From positions 286,461-350,460 of the forward strand of contig RXJH01000002.1 of the NCBI GenBank assembly GCA_003987725.1: a stretch of DNA of 64,000 nt, written 5' to 3'. Position numbers and translations under genes: made by a program. The notes under the pieces were generated by a model that was given only the letters and a program-made list of their open reading frames with translations, searched no databases and was not told the origin of the DNA. The stretch is from Hyphomicrobium sp. GTDB lineage: Bacteria; Pseudomonadota; Alphaproteobacteria; Rhizobiales; Hyphomicrobiaceae. This document shows positions 41,522-49,801 of this stretch, in pieces (the first letter of the stretch is position 1; the number at the start of each line of letters is the position of its first letter).

Positions 41522-44230
41522 TCAGAAGCCGAAGGTCACGCCAGCCTTGCCGGCGACGGTGCCCTCAGACGTGCCGAAGCCGATGCCGCCGTCGACGATC
41601 ACGGAGCTGTTAGCGCCAAAGCCGCCGCGGTTGAGCACGCCAGCAAGGCTGACGCCGAGAGCGCTCGAGCCGTCGAAGTTGCCCCAGCCGACGCGCGCGG
41701 CGAACGTCTGGTTGCCCTGGAAGATCGGCGGTGAAAGAGCGAGCGCAACGGCGATGCCCTCAGCCAGCTCCTGGTCGCGCTTCTGCAGTCCGCCGATCTG
41801 CGCGTTGAGCGCACTGATGTCGCCCGATGTCGCAAGACCCATGTCGGCGGCCGTACGCGTCGCGAGGTTGCCCGAGGTGTCGGAGGTCACGAAATTAACC
41901 GGCCCGCTCTGAGCCGCGCGGCTGGCATCCGACGAGATACCTCCGAGTGTGTAGGTGTTGCTCGCGCCGCCGATCGCCACTTGGTTGTCGCGCGTCGTCG
42001 CAACGCCCTGTCCGATCGCCGATGAATTGGCGTGCGTGGCAGAAGAGCCTTGTCCAAGCGCAGTGGAATTTTCGCCCGACGCCTGCGCCCCATCGCCGAT
42101 CGCCGTCGAGAGATCCCCGCTTGCGGCGGAGTTCTGACCGGTGGCCGTCGCGCCGGTACCGGTTGCCCGCGCAAGAACGCCGGTCGCCGTCCCGCGGTCG
42201 CCCGTCGCCTGAGCGAACGAGCCGGTTGCCGTCGACGAGCTGCCGCTCGCGTTGGCCGCATAACCCGACGCCGTCGCGTTGCTGCCCGATGCCTTGGCCT
42301 GAGTACCGAGCGCGCTCGAATAGTCACCCGTCGCCTTCGAGTCGGAACCCAGCGCGGTAGAAGACTGCTTCGTCGCTTCCGCATTCTGGCCCACGGCCGT
42401 GGAGTAAAGGCCGCTTGCTGTAGCGTCTTGGCCCACGGCAGTGGTGCGAAGGTTCGATGCCTCTGCGCCCTGGCCGACAGCCGTTGACCACACACCGGTC
42501 GCCTGCGCTCCCTGACCATTGGCCGTCGAGTTTTCCTGACTCGCCACGGCGCCCTGACCGGTAGCGGTAGAGTTGTTGCCGGTTGCTTGCGCGCCCTGCC
42601 CCGTTGCCGTGGAGCCGGTCTTGTCGGCTACGGCACCTTGGCCCAGCGCAGACGAGTTGGCGCCGGCGGCGTTGGAGCCCTGACCCACCGCGGTGGCATT
42701 TGTATTCCAGGCCGTCGAATTCTGACCGAGGGCGGTCGAATTCTCCTTCGTCGCGCGAGCGTTGTCACCGAACGCGGACGAGTTCTTCTCCTGCGTCACG
42801 GTGAGCGTTCCGACTGCCGTGTTGAAGTCGCCCTGTGCCGAAGATGCTTTACCGACGGCGGTCGACTGCTCGCCGAGTGCCGCCGATTCCGCACCGAGCG
42901 CTGTTGAATTGCGGCCGGTCGCGTCCGCGCCGTGGCCGTTGGCAGTCGACCAATCGCCGCTTGCGTTAGCCTCAAAACCGGTAGCGGTGGAGTTCTGGCC
43001 AGTAGCCTGAGACCACATGCCCGTCGCCGTGCTGTTCTCTCCGGAAGCCACCGAACCATTGCCTGTCGCCGTAGACTTCGCACCGGACGCATTGGCATCA
43101 ACGCCCGTCGCCGTGCCGTACTGCCCCGTCGCTTGTGCGCCGGCGCCGGTGGCGGTGCCCTCTTCGGCCGAGGCCGTTGCTCCCTGACCATTGGCCGTGG
43201 AGCGAACGCCAGTGGCATTGCTGCCCTGGCCGGTGGCGGTGGCGTTGTTGCCGGTAGCTTGCGCACCCTGACCAACTGCCGTCGCGTTCTCGCCACTTGC
43301 CTGCGAGCCATCACCGTTTGCGGTCGAAAGAGCTCCACTGGCGCTCGAGTTCTGACCGGTCGCCGTCGAGCCTACGCCTGTCGCGCGAGCCAGGACACCC
43401 GTCGCCGTCGCGCGGTCGGCCGTCGCCTGCGCGAACGAGCCGGTCGCCGTCGAGGAACTGCCCGTTGCGTTGGCCGCATAGCCGGAGGCCGTCGAGTTGC
43501 TGCCCGACGCTGTCGCCTGCTTGCCGAGCGCGCTCGAATAGTCGCCAGTCGCCTTGGAGTCGGTACCGACTGCCGTTGCGGACTGCTTCGTCGCTTGAGC
43601 GTTTTCGCCGACGGCTGTCGAGTAGAGGCCGGAGGCACCCGCACCCTGTCCGACCGCGGTCGTTTGGATGTTGGAGGCCTTGGCGCCCTGTCCTACAGCT
43701 GTCGAAGAAACGCCCGTGGCCTCGGCGCCCTGACCGTTGGCGGTCGAGTTCTGCTGGCTCGCCACGGCACCCTGGCCAGTGGCGGTGGAGTTGTTGCCGG
43801 TCGCCTGCGCGCCCTGCCCCGTTGCCGTCGAGTTGATCTTGTCGGCCAGCGCGTCCTTTCCGATGGCCGTGGAAAAGCCGCCCGTAGCCTTGGCGTTTTG
43901 CCCGACGGCCGTCGATTCCGGACCTTCGGCCAAAGACCCGGCGCCTACCGCGGTGGTGTCCTCGGTGCCCGCAACAGCGCCGTCGCCGACCGCTGTCGCA
44001 TTGTTAAAGTCAGCCGTGGCTCCATTGCCGATGGCGGTGGCGCCCTGAGCACCCGCCGAGGCGCCGTCACCGCAAGCAAGGGACATTCCGAAGGGCCCGA
44101 CGGTGCAGGCATCTGCATAAGCCGAATTCGACGCCGTCCCCATGACAGCAGAGATCGCAAGGACGCTTGCGGACGCACGAAGCCAGTTGGCGCGGCGCGT
44201 GGCGCCGGCCATGAACGCATTACTAGACAC
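41522..44230 (-). CDS. YadA-type trimeric autotransporter adhesin
   Basis: 902-residue surface adhesin. An extended signal peptide region (~1-39, ending AYA) is followed by a head of ~50 tandem 14-residue YadA/Hep_Hag repeats (S-T-A-x-G-x-x-A-x-A-x-G-x-N pattern, ~60-755). A short neck and stalk with coiled coil (DISALNAQIGGLQKRDQELAEGIAVALAL) come next, then the four-strand YadA anchor ending in AGKAGVTFGF. Start codon is GTG at 44230 with AGGAG 8 bases upstream. Within the head, residues ~134-322 recur at ~540-728 with high identity and an offset of 406 residues (29 repeat units). Expected to mediate attachment or autoaggregation. Confidence 0.93.
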   Translation of the reverse strand: MSSNAFMAGATRRANWLRASASVLAISAVMGTASNSAYADACTVGPFGMSLACGDGASAGAQGATAIGNGATADFNNATAVGDGAVAGTEDTTAVGAGSLAEGPESTAVGQNAKATGGFSTAIGKDALADKINSTATGQGAQATGNNSTATGQGAVASQQNSTANGQGAEATGVSSTAVGQGAKASNIQTTAVGQGAGASGLYSTAVGENAQATKQSATAVGTDSKATGDYSSALGKQATASGSNSTASGYAANATGSSSTATGSFAQATADRATATGVLARATGVGSTATGQNSSASGALSTANGDGSQASGENATAVGQGAQATGNNATATGQGSNATGVRSTANGQGATASAEEGTATGAGAQATGQYGTATGVDANASGAKSTATGNGSVASGENSTATGMWSQATGQNSTATGFEANASGDWSTANGHGADATGRNSTALGAESAALGEQSTAVGKASSAQGDFNTAVGTLTVTQEKNSSAFGDNARATKENSTALGQNSTAWNTNATAVGQGSNAAGANSSALGQGAVADKTGSTATGQGAQATGNNSTATGQGAVASQENSTANGQGAQATGVWSTAVGQGAEASNLRTTAVGQDATASGLYSTAVGQNAEATKQSSTALGSDSKATGDYSSALGTQAKASGSNATASGYAANASGSSSTATGSFAQATGDRGTATGVLARATGTGATATGQNSAASGDLSTAIGDGAQASGENSTALGQGSSATHANSSAIGQGVATTRDNQVAIGGASNTYTLGGISSDASRAAQSGPVNFVTSDTSGNLATRTAADMGLATSGDISALNAQIGGLQKRDQELAEGIAVALALSPPIFQGNQTFAARVGWGNFDGSSALGVSLAGVLNRGGFGANSSVIVDGGIGFGTSEGTVAGKAGVTFGF
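42047..42613 (-). repeat. Second copy of the long intragenic duplication in the YadA head
   Basis: Encodes residues ~540-728, nearly the same as ~134-322 encoded at 43265-43831, including the runs TATGQGAQATGNN, KATGDYSSALG and TGVLARATG. The 406-residue offset is an exact multiple of the 14-residue unit. Confidence 0.85.
43265..43831 (-). repeat. First copy of the long intragenic duplication in the YadA head
   Basis: Partner of the block at 42047-42613. The two copies are separated by ~217 residues of less similar head repeats, so the duplication was followed or preceded by other repeat expansion. Confidence 0.85.
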
Positions 44231-44648
44231 GAGGAATCTCCTGTTGCCCCAATTACGCTGAACGATAGGGCACGCCCGGCCGGGTCACGCCGCGGAGCTT
44301 CGAAATCCCCCGAAGCTCACGTGGGACCGCGTACCTTACAAAAATGACAGGTGCATAAAGTTTAGGCCAATCAGCCTAAATCGAATGGCGCATCAAGCTG
44401 TTCCCGCAGCCGTGTTGCAAATGCAGAACAGTGTTCACTCTTGAAGGACCATGTCTCGCGAGCAGCATCGCCCGAAATTCCACGGATGCTCAGCAGTTCA
44501 TCATTCATTGACGATTTGTCGTGTCCGCTATTGCCTTCGAGCGCCGCCGCGTACCAAGCACTGTTAGCGCTCAGCATCGGATGTGATTGCTAGAGTCGGC
44601 CGTCGATTGAAATTTTGTTGCCCGGCAAAATGGTAGAAGGTGCGGCCG
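44231..44648. other. Divergent region between the adhesin and LuxR-type regulator
   Basis: Holds the promoters of both genes. A perfect 8-bp inverted repeat (GAGCTTCG 44295-44302, CGAAGCTC 44311-44318) lies in the likely adhesin leader. A 68-codon minus-strand frame at 44371-44577 has no domain or clear start signal; I do not call it as a gene. No lux-type box was evident to me. Confidence 0.5.
44295..44318. promoter_or_regulatory. Inverted repeat in the adhesin leader region
   Basis: Two perfect 8-base arms (GAGCTTCG / CGAAGCTC) around an 8-base spacer, 65 bases before the adhesin GTG. It could be a repressor operator or an RNA hairpin; there is no T-run, so it is not an obvious terminator. 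Confidence 0.35.
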
Positions 44649-45392
44649 ATGCCGACGCCGCTCGCAGCCGAAATGCTTCGCTACACCAAGCAAGCCGATG
44701 ACCTTTCGGACTCGACGGCGGTGCTCAATGCCCTCGATGAAATTACTTGGTCGCTTGCGCGCGTACATGTCCTTGGTGGCGGATTGTTACCGCGCAAATT
44801 CGGAACGACTGAATCTCTTTGCGTCGGAAAGACCGTCTTCCTTCACAAGAGCGTGCCGAAGGGATGGTGGGAAGATCGCATGGAGTTATCAAAGCAATCG
44901 CCCCCACCCGGGGATATCGCAGCGCGCCTTGCGATGGCTCCTTTTACCTTTTCGGACCTCATGAAATTGCTCGAACCGATCGGCATCGACCGCTGGGCCA
45001 TGGAGTTGAATTTGAAATACGGCATCCGTGACAGCCTCGGATGTCCGATCGCAGGGCGCTGGATTTTCGCTTATTGGTCTCCAAAACTTATAAGCCTTGA
45101 GGCATCTGAAAAGTCGCTCTTGTTCCTGGGCGCTGCGTTCGCGACGAAACGCTTGCAGCAACTCGCGCCGCCCTGCGTCGAGCGTATCGGGAAAGGGGCG
45201 TACCTCACCCCGCGTGAATTGGCAGTATTGCGCTCACTGTCGCTCGGCAGGCGTGTGGCGGATATCGGAAAAGATTTGGCGCTCGGTGAGGAAACCGTGC
45301 GCAGCCACATCAAGAAAGCCCAGGCGAAATTGGGGGTCGCAACCCCGATCCATGCTGTGGCTCAGGCAGTCCGCCTTCAACTCATTCCCTGA
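44649..45392 (+). CDS. LuxR-type regulator with autoinducer-binding-like N-terminus
   Basis: 247 residues. The C-terminal GerE helix-turn-helix is clear: LTPRELAVLRSLSLGRRVADIGKDLALGEETVRSHIKKAQAKLGV, with the conserved E and the DIG-x-x-L, VRSHI and KL pattern. The N-terminal ~160 residues have the size and W-rich middle (GWWEDRMELSKQSPPP) of acyl-homoserine-lactone binding domains, though the six key ligand residues are only partly recognisable. No luxI synthase is nearby, so it is an orphan receptor or senses something else. The ATG at 44649 has AGAAGG 9 bases upstream; a GTG at 44640 is in frame. Confidence 0.82.
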   Translation: MPTPLAAEMLRYTKQADDLSDSTAVLNALDEITWSLARVHVLGGGLLPRKFGTTESLCVGKTVFLHKSVPKGWWEDRMELSKQSPPPGDIAARLAMAPFTFSDLMKLLEPIGIDRWAMELNLKYGIRDSLGCPIAGRWIFAYWSPKLISLEASEKSLLFLGAAFATKRLQQLAPPCVERIGKGAYLTPRELAVLRSLSLGRRVADIGKDLALGEETVRSHIKKAQAKLGVATPIHAVAQAVRLQLIP

Positions 45393-45625
45393 CGCTCGCA
45401 AAGCCAGTTCCGTCGAAGCAGATCGCCTTGCAGCTCATCGCGAGCTTGAAGGGTAAGCTCGTAACGATATTTTTGGGGTCCTGCTTGTTCCCTGAAAACG
45501 TAGCGAGCTTCGACAAGTTCTCGAAATATACGCGCGTTGGCGCCTTTCGAGACGTAAAGCACACCGCCATGCCAACGCATCTCGTAAAGAACTGCTCGAT
45601 GGTACGCGCTCAGGTCAGTTATCAT
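45377..45625 (-). CDS. Possible small winged-helix protein
   Basis: 82 residues from the ATG at 45625 (frame open further to 45757). The sequence MITDLSAYHRAVLYEMRWHGGVLY...IFRELVEARYVFREQ...YELTLQARDEL reads as helix-helix-strand with a wing, like small MarR/PadR-type DNA-binding domains. There is no strong ribosome binding site, and its end overlaps the convergent LuxR-type gene by 16 bases. It may be a real small regulator; a chance frame cannot be excluded. Confidence 0.42.
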   Translation of the reverse strand: MITDLSAYHRAVLYEMRWHGGVLYVSKGANARIFRELVEARYVFREQAGPQKYRYELTLQARDELQGDLLRRNWLCERQGMS

Positions 45626-45958
45626 TCGGGACCACTCAACTGCATCGGAAATTGACCAATTGAAGAGCCGAGAGGCGCAATTGGAGAAATCTCCATTCCG
45701 CACCTCTCGGCCTTTGAGCCCGCACGGCGTCCCCATCCCCCAGTAGTCGGGGCTCACCAGCAGTTCTCTCTCCCATCTCGCTCCGACCGACCATCCCCGT
45801 TTTTGGGGAGATCTATCGGTGCTATGCTTGGCGCGGGCGGGCTCGATACGCCGGCGACGTGGCGGAGCCTCTATCGATGCAGGGGAAAATGGTGCTCGGT
45901 CATGCGCGATCCGCAGATTAATGTCTTCTCATGTTAGCCGGGACATTATCGAGCAGTC

Positions 45959-46843
45959 ATGTTTGACGGTTTCAAATCAGAACTGATCGACGTCGGCGAC
46001 GATGTAAGAATCTTCGCGCGCTACAAGGGTTCGGGACCGCCGCTTCTCTTGCTGCACGGTTATCCGCAAACCCACGTTTGCTGGCACAAGATCGTTGAAC
46101 CTCTGGCAGAGCGCTTCACCGTCGTTGCGACAGATCTCAGAGGCTATGGTGCCTCGAGCAAGCCTCTCGACGGACCAAACCATCTCAACCATTCGAAACG
46201 TGCGATGGCCATCGACCAGGTGCGCGCGATGTCGGCACTCGGCTTCGAGCGCTTTTACCTCGCCGGGCACGACCGCGGCGGTCGCGTCGCACACCGCCTC
46301 GCGCTTGATCATCCCGAGCGCGTCCTCCGGCTTGCTGTCCTCGACATCGCTCCAACGGCAACGATGTATGCGAACTCGAACCGCGATTTCGCCGAAGCCT
46401 ACTACCATTGGTTTTTTCTCATTCAACCGTTCGATTTGCCCGAACGCCTCATTGGCGCAGAAGCCGAATTCTACTTGCGCCGAACCTTGAGCAGCTGGTG
46501 CAAGAACGACGGGGCGATGACCGATGAGGCTATGGCCGCCTACATAAAGGCATTCACCGCTCCAGGCGCAGTGCATGCCGCCTGTGAGGACTATCGCGCG
46601 GCGGCAACCATCGATCTCGAGCACGACCGCGCGGACGACCTCGCGTCGCATCGGATCACGGCGCCGATGCTTGTCTTGTGGGGAAGCCGCGGAACAGTGG
46701 GACGCCAATTCGACGTACTTGCATGTTGGCGGGAAAAGACGCGCGGCGTCCTCCAGGGCGAAGCGCTCGATTGCGGGCACTTCCTTCCCGAAGAGGCGCC
46801 TGAGGCCACGCTCACAGCCCTCCTGCAATTCTTCGCCGATTGA
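45959..46843 (+). CDS. Fluoroacetate/haloacetate dehalogenase (alpha/beta hydrolase)
   Basis: 294 residues, the normal length. Residues match fluoroacetate dehalogenase of Rhodopseudomonas palustris in order: HGYPQTH oxyanion loop, nucleophile Asp105 in GHDRGGRVAHR with substrate-carboxylate arginines Arg106 and Arg109, and acid Asp129. The halide pocket is His150-Trp151 (YYHWFF) and Tyr212 (CEDYRA), and the catalytic base is His274 (DCGHFLPEE). Presence of the His-Trp-Tyr fluoride pocket separates it from epoxide hydrolases. Soluble, cytoplasmic. It stands alone; no transporter or haloacid gene is adjacent. Environmental substrate unknown. Confidence 0.88.
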   Translation: MFDGFKSELIDVGDDVRIFARYKGSGPPLLLLHGYPQTHVCWHKIVEPLAERFTVVATDLRGYGASSKPLDGPNHLNHSKRAMAIDQVRAMSALGFERFYLAGHDRGGRVAHRLALDHPERVLRLAVLDIAPTATMYANSNRDFAEAYYHWFFLIQPFDLPERLIGAEAEFYLRRTLSSWCKNDGAMTDEAMAAYIKAFTAPGAVHAACEDYRAAATIDLEHDRADDLASHRITAPMLVLWGSRGTVGRQFDVLACWREKTRGVLQGEALDCGHFLPEEAPEATLTALLQFFAD

Positions 46844-47069
46844 CATCGTCCTGACGAAGCATCTGCGCGCTGGACGACCGCTGAATTCTATTAGCAGACA
46901 TTGTCGAACAGCCGTGGAAATCCGCACTACGCGGACGATTCACATTCGCCGCGAATTACCGAAGAATTCGATTAGTTAAGCATACGAAAAAGAACGAGGG
47001 AACTGCATCGCACAGCACCGGTTCGCGCCGAGAGCGGTAGAGCGCTCGGATAGCTTAAGGAGGAAACAG

Positions 47070-47540
47070 ATGGCTATCGGAAATGCTTCGAAAAACAAAT
47101 TGGCAATATGCGCAATGGCACTGGCGCTTGGCACCGGCACCGTCGCTACATCAGCAGAAGCTTGCGGCTGGGGTGCAGGATACGGCTGGCGCGCAGCGGC
47201 AGTAGCTCCGGTAGCTGCGGGTTACGGTTGGCGCAGCGGCTGGGGTTGGAGGTCAGCATATCCTGGCTATGGCTATGGCTGGAGATCTGCATACCCAGCT
47301 TATGGCTGGGGCTGGCGCAGACCGTGGGGTTGGAGAGCTGGCTGGGGCTGGAGGGGTGCGGGCTGGGGTTGGCGCAGACCCTGGGGTTGGAGAGCAGCCG
47401 GTTGGGGTTGGCGTGGTGCGGGCTGGGGCTGGCGCGGCGCGGGTTGGCGCGGTGTCGGCTGGAGGGCTGGCGGCTGGCGCGGCGCAGGTTGGAGAGGTGG
47501 TGGCTTCCGTGGCGGCTTCCGAGCTGGTCTCCGCCGCTAA
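47070..47540 (+). CDS. Secreted Gly/Trp/Arg-rich repeat protein
   Basis: 156 residues with a signal peptide (~1-34, ending AEA) and a mature part made almost only of Gly, Trp, Arg, Ala and a few Tyr/Pro. Units such as GWGWR, RPWGWRA and GAGWGWR recur. AAGGAGG lies just before the ATG and a strong terminator follows, so it is a well-defined single gene. Very basic and aromatic, it may bind surface polymers, nucleic acid or the cell wall; no function is established. Similar glycine-rich secreted proteins are common in this order, but Trp content this high is unusual. Confidence 0.78.
   Translation: MAIGNASKNKLAICAMALALGTGTVATSAEACGWGAGYGWRAAAVAPVAAGYGWRSGWGWRSAYPGYGYGWRSAYPAYGWGWRRPWGWRAGWGWRGAGWGWRRPWGWRAAGWGWRGAGWGWRGAGWRGVGWRAGGWRGAGWRGGGFRGGFRAGLRR
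47220..47540 (+). repeat. Tandem GGCTGGGGNTGGCG-type repeats in the Gly/Trp/Arg gene
   Basis: Degenerate short repeats coding GW-GWR units run through most of the mature region, including two near-identical copies of a unit coding GWGWRRPWGWRA about 20 codons apart. They indicate expansion by slippage or unequal recombination. Confidence 0.8.
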
Positions 47541-47552
47541 AACGAATTCAAT

Positions 47553-47590
47553 TGGCGGACAGAAAAAATTCCGTCCGCCATTTTCTTCGC
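47553..47590 (+). terminator. Rho-independent terminator after the Gly/Trp/Arg gene
   Basis: Perfect 8-bp stem TGGCGGAC (47553-47560) / GTCCGCCA (47573-47580) followed by TTTTCTT. It begins 12 bases after the stop codon and may also serve the convergent HExxH-protein gene. Confidence 0.85.
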
Positions 47591-47598
47591 TCGTAAAT

Positions 47599-48111
47599 TC
47601 AATTGGCTGACTGCAGTCGGCCGCTGCCCGCCGATTTTTGTACAGTAGTTTTCTGATACGCAAACTGTGCTGACGAATTGGCGTAGCACTTTCGTATGTT
47701 TGCACATCGCGTAGCCCCGGACGGATAACCTCCGCCCGCGGGCTCGCCTGCCAATGCTTTGCACACGGCGTCGACGCCGGCTGGCGTCAGCCATTTTTCG
47801 CGCGCACCCGACTGGGCAGCGCCACAGTCAGCGGCGAGTTCATTTCCGCCGACGGTTTTGTGCGCGCATTCGTGCTTGAACACGAACATGCGGACAGCCG
47901 ATGGCTGGCGCTGCATGAGTTGTTGGTTAACGTAAATTCCCCTGCCCGGCACGAACCGCCCTTCCATCGGAAGGGTGGAATCCGAAAACACAGGCGTGGA
48001 ACCGCAGCTCATTGACTGGCCGGCAATCTTGATCGACGCCGCCTCGGCACGGAGCGCGCAGACATTCGCAATGGCTGCCGCCATTAAGATCAGAACAAAT
48101 CGATGTTTCAC
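47599..48111 (-). CDS. Secreted small protein with HExxH metallopeptidase-like motif
   Basis: 170 residues with a signal peptide (MKHRFVLILMAAAIANVCALRAEA, ~1-24). FKHECAHKTVGGNELAADCGA contains HECAH (80-84), the zinc-binding HExxH motif, followed by E91 and D95 in the arrangement seen in small gluzincin-like domains. Seven Cys in the mature part suggest disulfides. The GTG at 48111 is preferred over a TTG at 48138 because it starts the signal peptide and follows GGGGGA. A periplasmic or secreted zinc peptidase is likely but unproven. It is convergent with the Gly/Trp/Arg gene. Confidence 0.72.
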   Translation of the reverse strand: MKHRFVLILMAAAIANVCALRAEAASIKIAGQSMSCGSTPVFSDSTLPMEGRFVPGRGIYVNQQLMQRQPSAVRMFVFKHECAHKTVGGNELAADCGAAQSGAREKWLTPAGVDAVCKALAGEPAGGGYPSGATRCANIRKCYANSSAQFAYQKTTVQKSAGSGRLQSAN

Positions 48112-48473
48112 TAGAGAAATCCCCCGTGGTTTCTCCAAGGTTCAACATCACAATGTGCTTAGAATCGGGCGCAGACCCGATGCGTACGTAAATGACGCGT
48201 ATACCGATGTTCCGTCTTAAACACTTCTAGCCGCTGGTTCAGAAATTACGGGACGTTTCGGCACTCGCAACCCCGCAGGAGCCGGCAAAATTCTGTGTGC
48301 GTCGCAATATCGACTGCCAGGAGCTGGCACAGAGAAAAAGATCCCACGTCTCGCTTATTCCTGTTATCGTTCGGCGTCGGGGGCGGTATCCTTAATCGGT
48401 TAATTTCCAATCGAGCCCCCGCTTGTCACTTATCTTGCAAGTGGGCATCCAGAGTTGTCGCGAGTAATGTGAA
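48112..48473. other. Divergent intergenic region, no feature seen
   Basis: 362 bases between the HExxH-protein gene and the poly-Gly/Hint gene. No open frame with start signals and no hairpin of note were found. It should contain both promoters. Confidence 0.45.
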
Positions 48474-49703
48474 ATGTCCCATATCGAAACGCAAATGGCT
48501 CAATCAGGCGATGTGACGAAGGTTAGCCATGGAAGAACACGGCGAAACGTTATTGCAATCGCGGGGATAGTTGGCTCTGCGGCTCTCGCATCGACTCTTT
48601 CAGCGAAGAGCGCTTTGGCCGGTTGGAGCCCTTCGGCCGACGGTCCTGGACATGGCGCTGACGGAAATGATCGGTTTTGCGATCTCCGTGGCGAAAGTGG
48701 CGGTAATTCGCGCGGTTATTCGGATTCCTCCCATCCTGGCTGCCAAAGCGGCGCCGGTGGCGGTGGCGGCAGCGGTGGCGGCGGTGGCGGCGGCGGCGGA
48801 ATGGCCGACAGCGGGGGAGCCGGCGGCGGCAGTGGTGGCGGTGGCGGCGGTGGCGGTGGCGGCGGAAATTCCGGCGGCGGCAGTGCCAATGCTGGTGGCG
48901 GGAATTCCGGCGGTGACAATACCAACCCTGGCGGCAAGAGTTCAGGCGGCGGCAATGGCGACGGGAATTCCGGCGGCAGCACCAACGCTGGTGGCGGGAA
49001 CTCTGGCGGCGGCAATGGCGATGGGAATTCCGGCGGCGGCGGCAATGGCTGGGACCTCGGTCTTGGAGGCGACGGCCCCGGTTCCAACGGCGGTGGCTCG
49101 AGCTGGGGCGGAGGCGGCGGCGTTGCTTGCTTTCTAGCTGGCACCAGGATTCTCACGACGAACTTCGAAAGATCGGTGGAGGACCTTCGTGCGGGAGATA
49201 TGCTTCCGACTATTTCAGGAGGCACTCGGACGATTAAGAAAATTCGGAGTTGGACGGCCGCACGTCGTGCCAACGAGCAATGGCGTGACGACGTTGCTCC
49301 GATCAAGGTGTGTCGCGGTGCGCTCGGTCCGAACGTGCCACAGACGGACCTCTACCTCTCACCCAATCACGCCCTCTACGTCGATGGCGTTCTTATAACG
49401 GTTGGCAATTTGGTCAATGGCAGGTCGATCGTCCGTTGCTCGGATTTTGACGGCGATCTGATCACGTATTTCCACATCGAGTTGGAAGATCATCAAGTGA
49501 TTTGGGCGAATGGCGCGCCGGTCGAGTCACGGCTTACAGAATCGATGACGCCATTCGCACCAGCCTGGAGTGGAGGCCGTCGCTTCGAAATAAGTTCGCG
49601 GCTGAGAAGTGCAATTTCTCCTTGGTTCGATGCCCGCACGCAATTCGATAAGATTCGCGATCGAATTGAGGAACAATCAGAACCCAACTTAGCGGTTGGA
49701 TAG
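48474..49703 (+). CDS. Poly-glycine protein with C-terminal Hint (hedgehog/intein) domain
   Basis: 409 residues. N-terminal TRRNVIAIAGIVGSAALASTLSAKSALA looks like a Tat-type or general export signal. Residues ~92-215 are Gly/Asn/Ser-rich (GGGNSGG repeats). A Hint_2-type domain begins with CFLAGTRILTTNFERSVEDLRAGD (Cys ~218). It continues with DLYLSPNHALYVDGVLI, holding the block-B-like His, and FHIELEDHQVIWANGAPVES. Hint domains can cleave the chain at the N-side of the Cys; here that would release the Gly-rich part. Whether it splices, cleaves or only binds is unknown. The ATG at 48474 has no strong ribosome binding site; an ATG at 48495 is possible. Confidence 0.8.
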   Translation: MSHIETQMAQSGDVTKVSHGRTRRNVIAIAGIVGSAALASTLSAKSALAGWSPSADGPGHGADGNDRFCDLRGESGGNSRGYSDSSHPGCQSGAGGGGGSGGGGGGGGGMADSGGAGGGSGGGGGGGGGGGNSGGGSANAGGGNSGGDNTNPGGKSSGGGNGDGNSGGSTNAGGGNSGGGNGDGNSGGGGNGWDLGLGGDGPGSNGGGSSWGGGGGVACFLAGTRILTTNFERSVEDLRAGDMLPTISGGTRTIKKIRSWTAARRANEQWRDDVAPIKVCRGALGPNVPQTDLYLSPNHALYVDGVLITVGNLVNGRSIVRCSDFDGDLITYFHIELEDHQVIWANGAPVESRLTESMTPFAPAWSGGRRFEISSRLRSAISPWFDARTQFDKIRDRIEEQSEPNLAVG

Positions 49704-49740
49704 TGCGTTAGCCAAAGGCGCCGCCTGTCATCGTTCAATG

Positions 49741-49771
49741 TATCGGAACGCGAACAATCCGCGCTCCGATA
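49741..49771. terminator. Bidirectional hairpin between Hint and EF-hand genes
   Basis: Inverted repeat TATCGGAACGCG / CGCGCTCCGATA with one mismatch around a 7-base loop. It lies between two convergent genes, which suits a shared terminator, although T-tracts are weak. Confidence 0.65.
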
Positions 49772-49801
49772 GGAAAACGGCGCTCAATGCGATCTCGCCG
49801 G

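Noticed and set aside
41522..44230. Regularly spaced short repeats that look like a CRISPR array
   Set aside because: The period is 42 bases in frame and encodes the 14-residue YadA head unit; there are no unique spacers or cas genes.
42932..44347. 471-codon plus-strand frame antisense to the YadA-type gene
   Set aside because: It mirrors the repeat codons of the adhesin, is a low-complexity Arg/Gly string and has no domain; an artefact of GC-rich repeats.
44371..44577. 68-codon minus-strand frame next to the LuxR-type gene
   Set aside because: No start signal or domain; cannot be distinguished from chance.
45814..45829. Short hairpin TCCCC-GTTTTT-GGGGA before the dehalogenase gene
   Set aside because: Only five base pairs and no T-tract after it on either strand; too weak to call a terminator.
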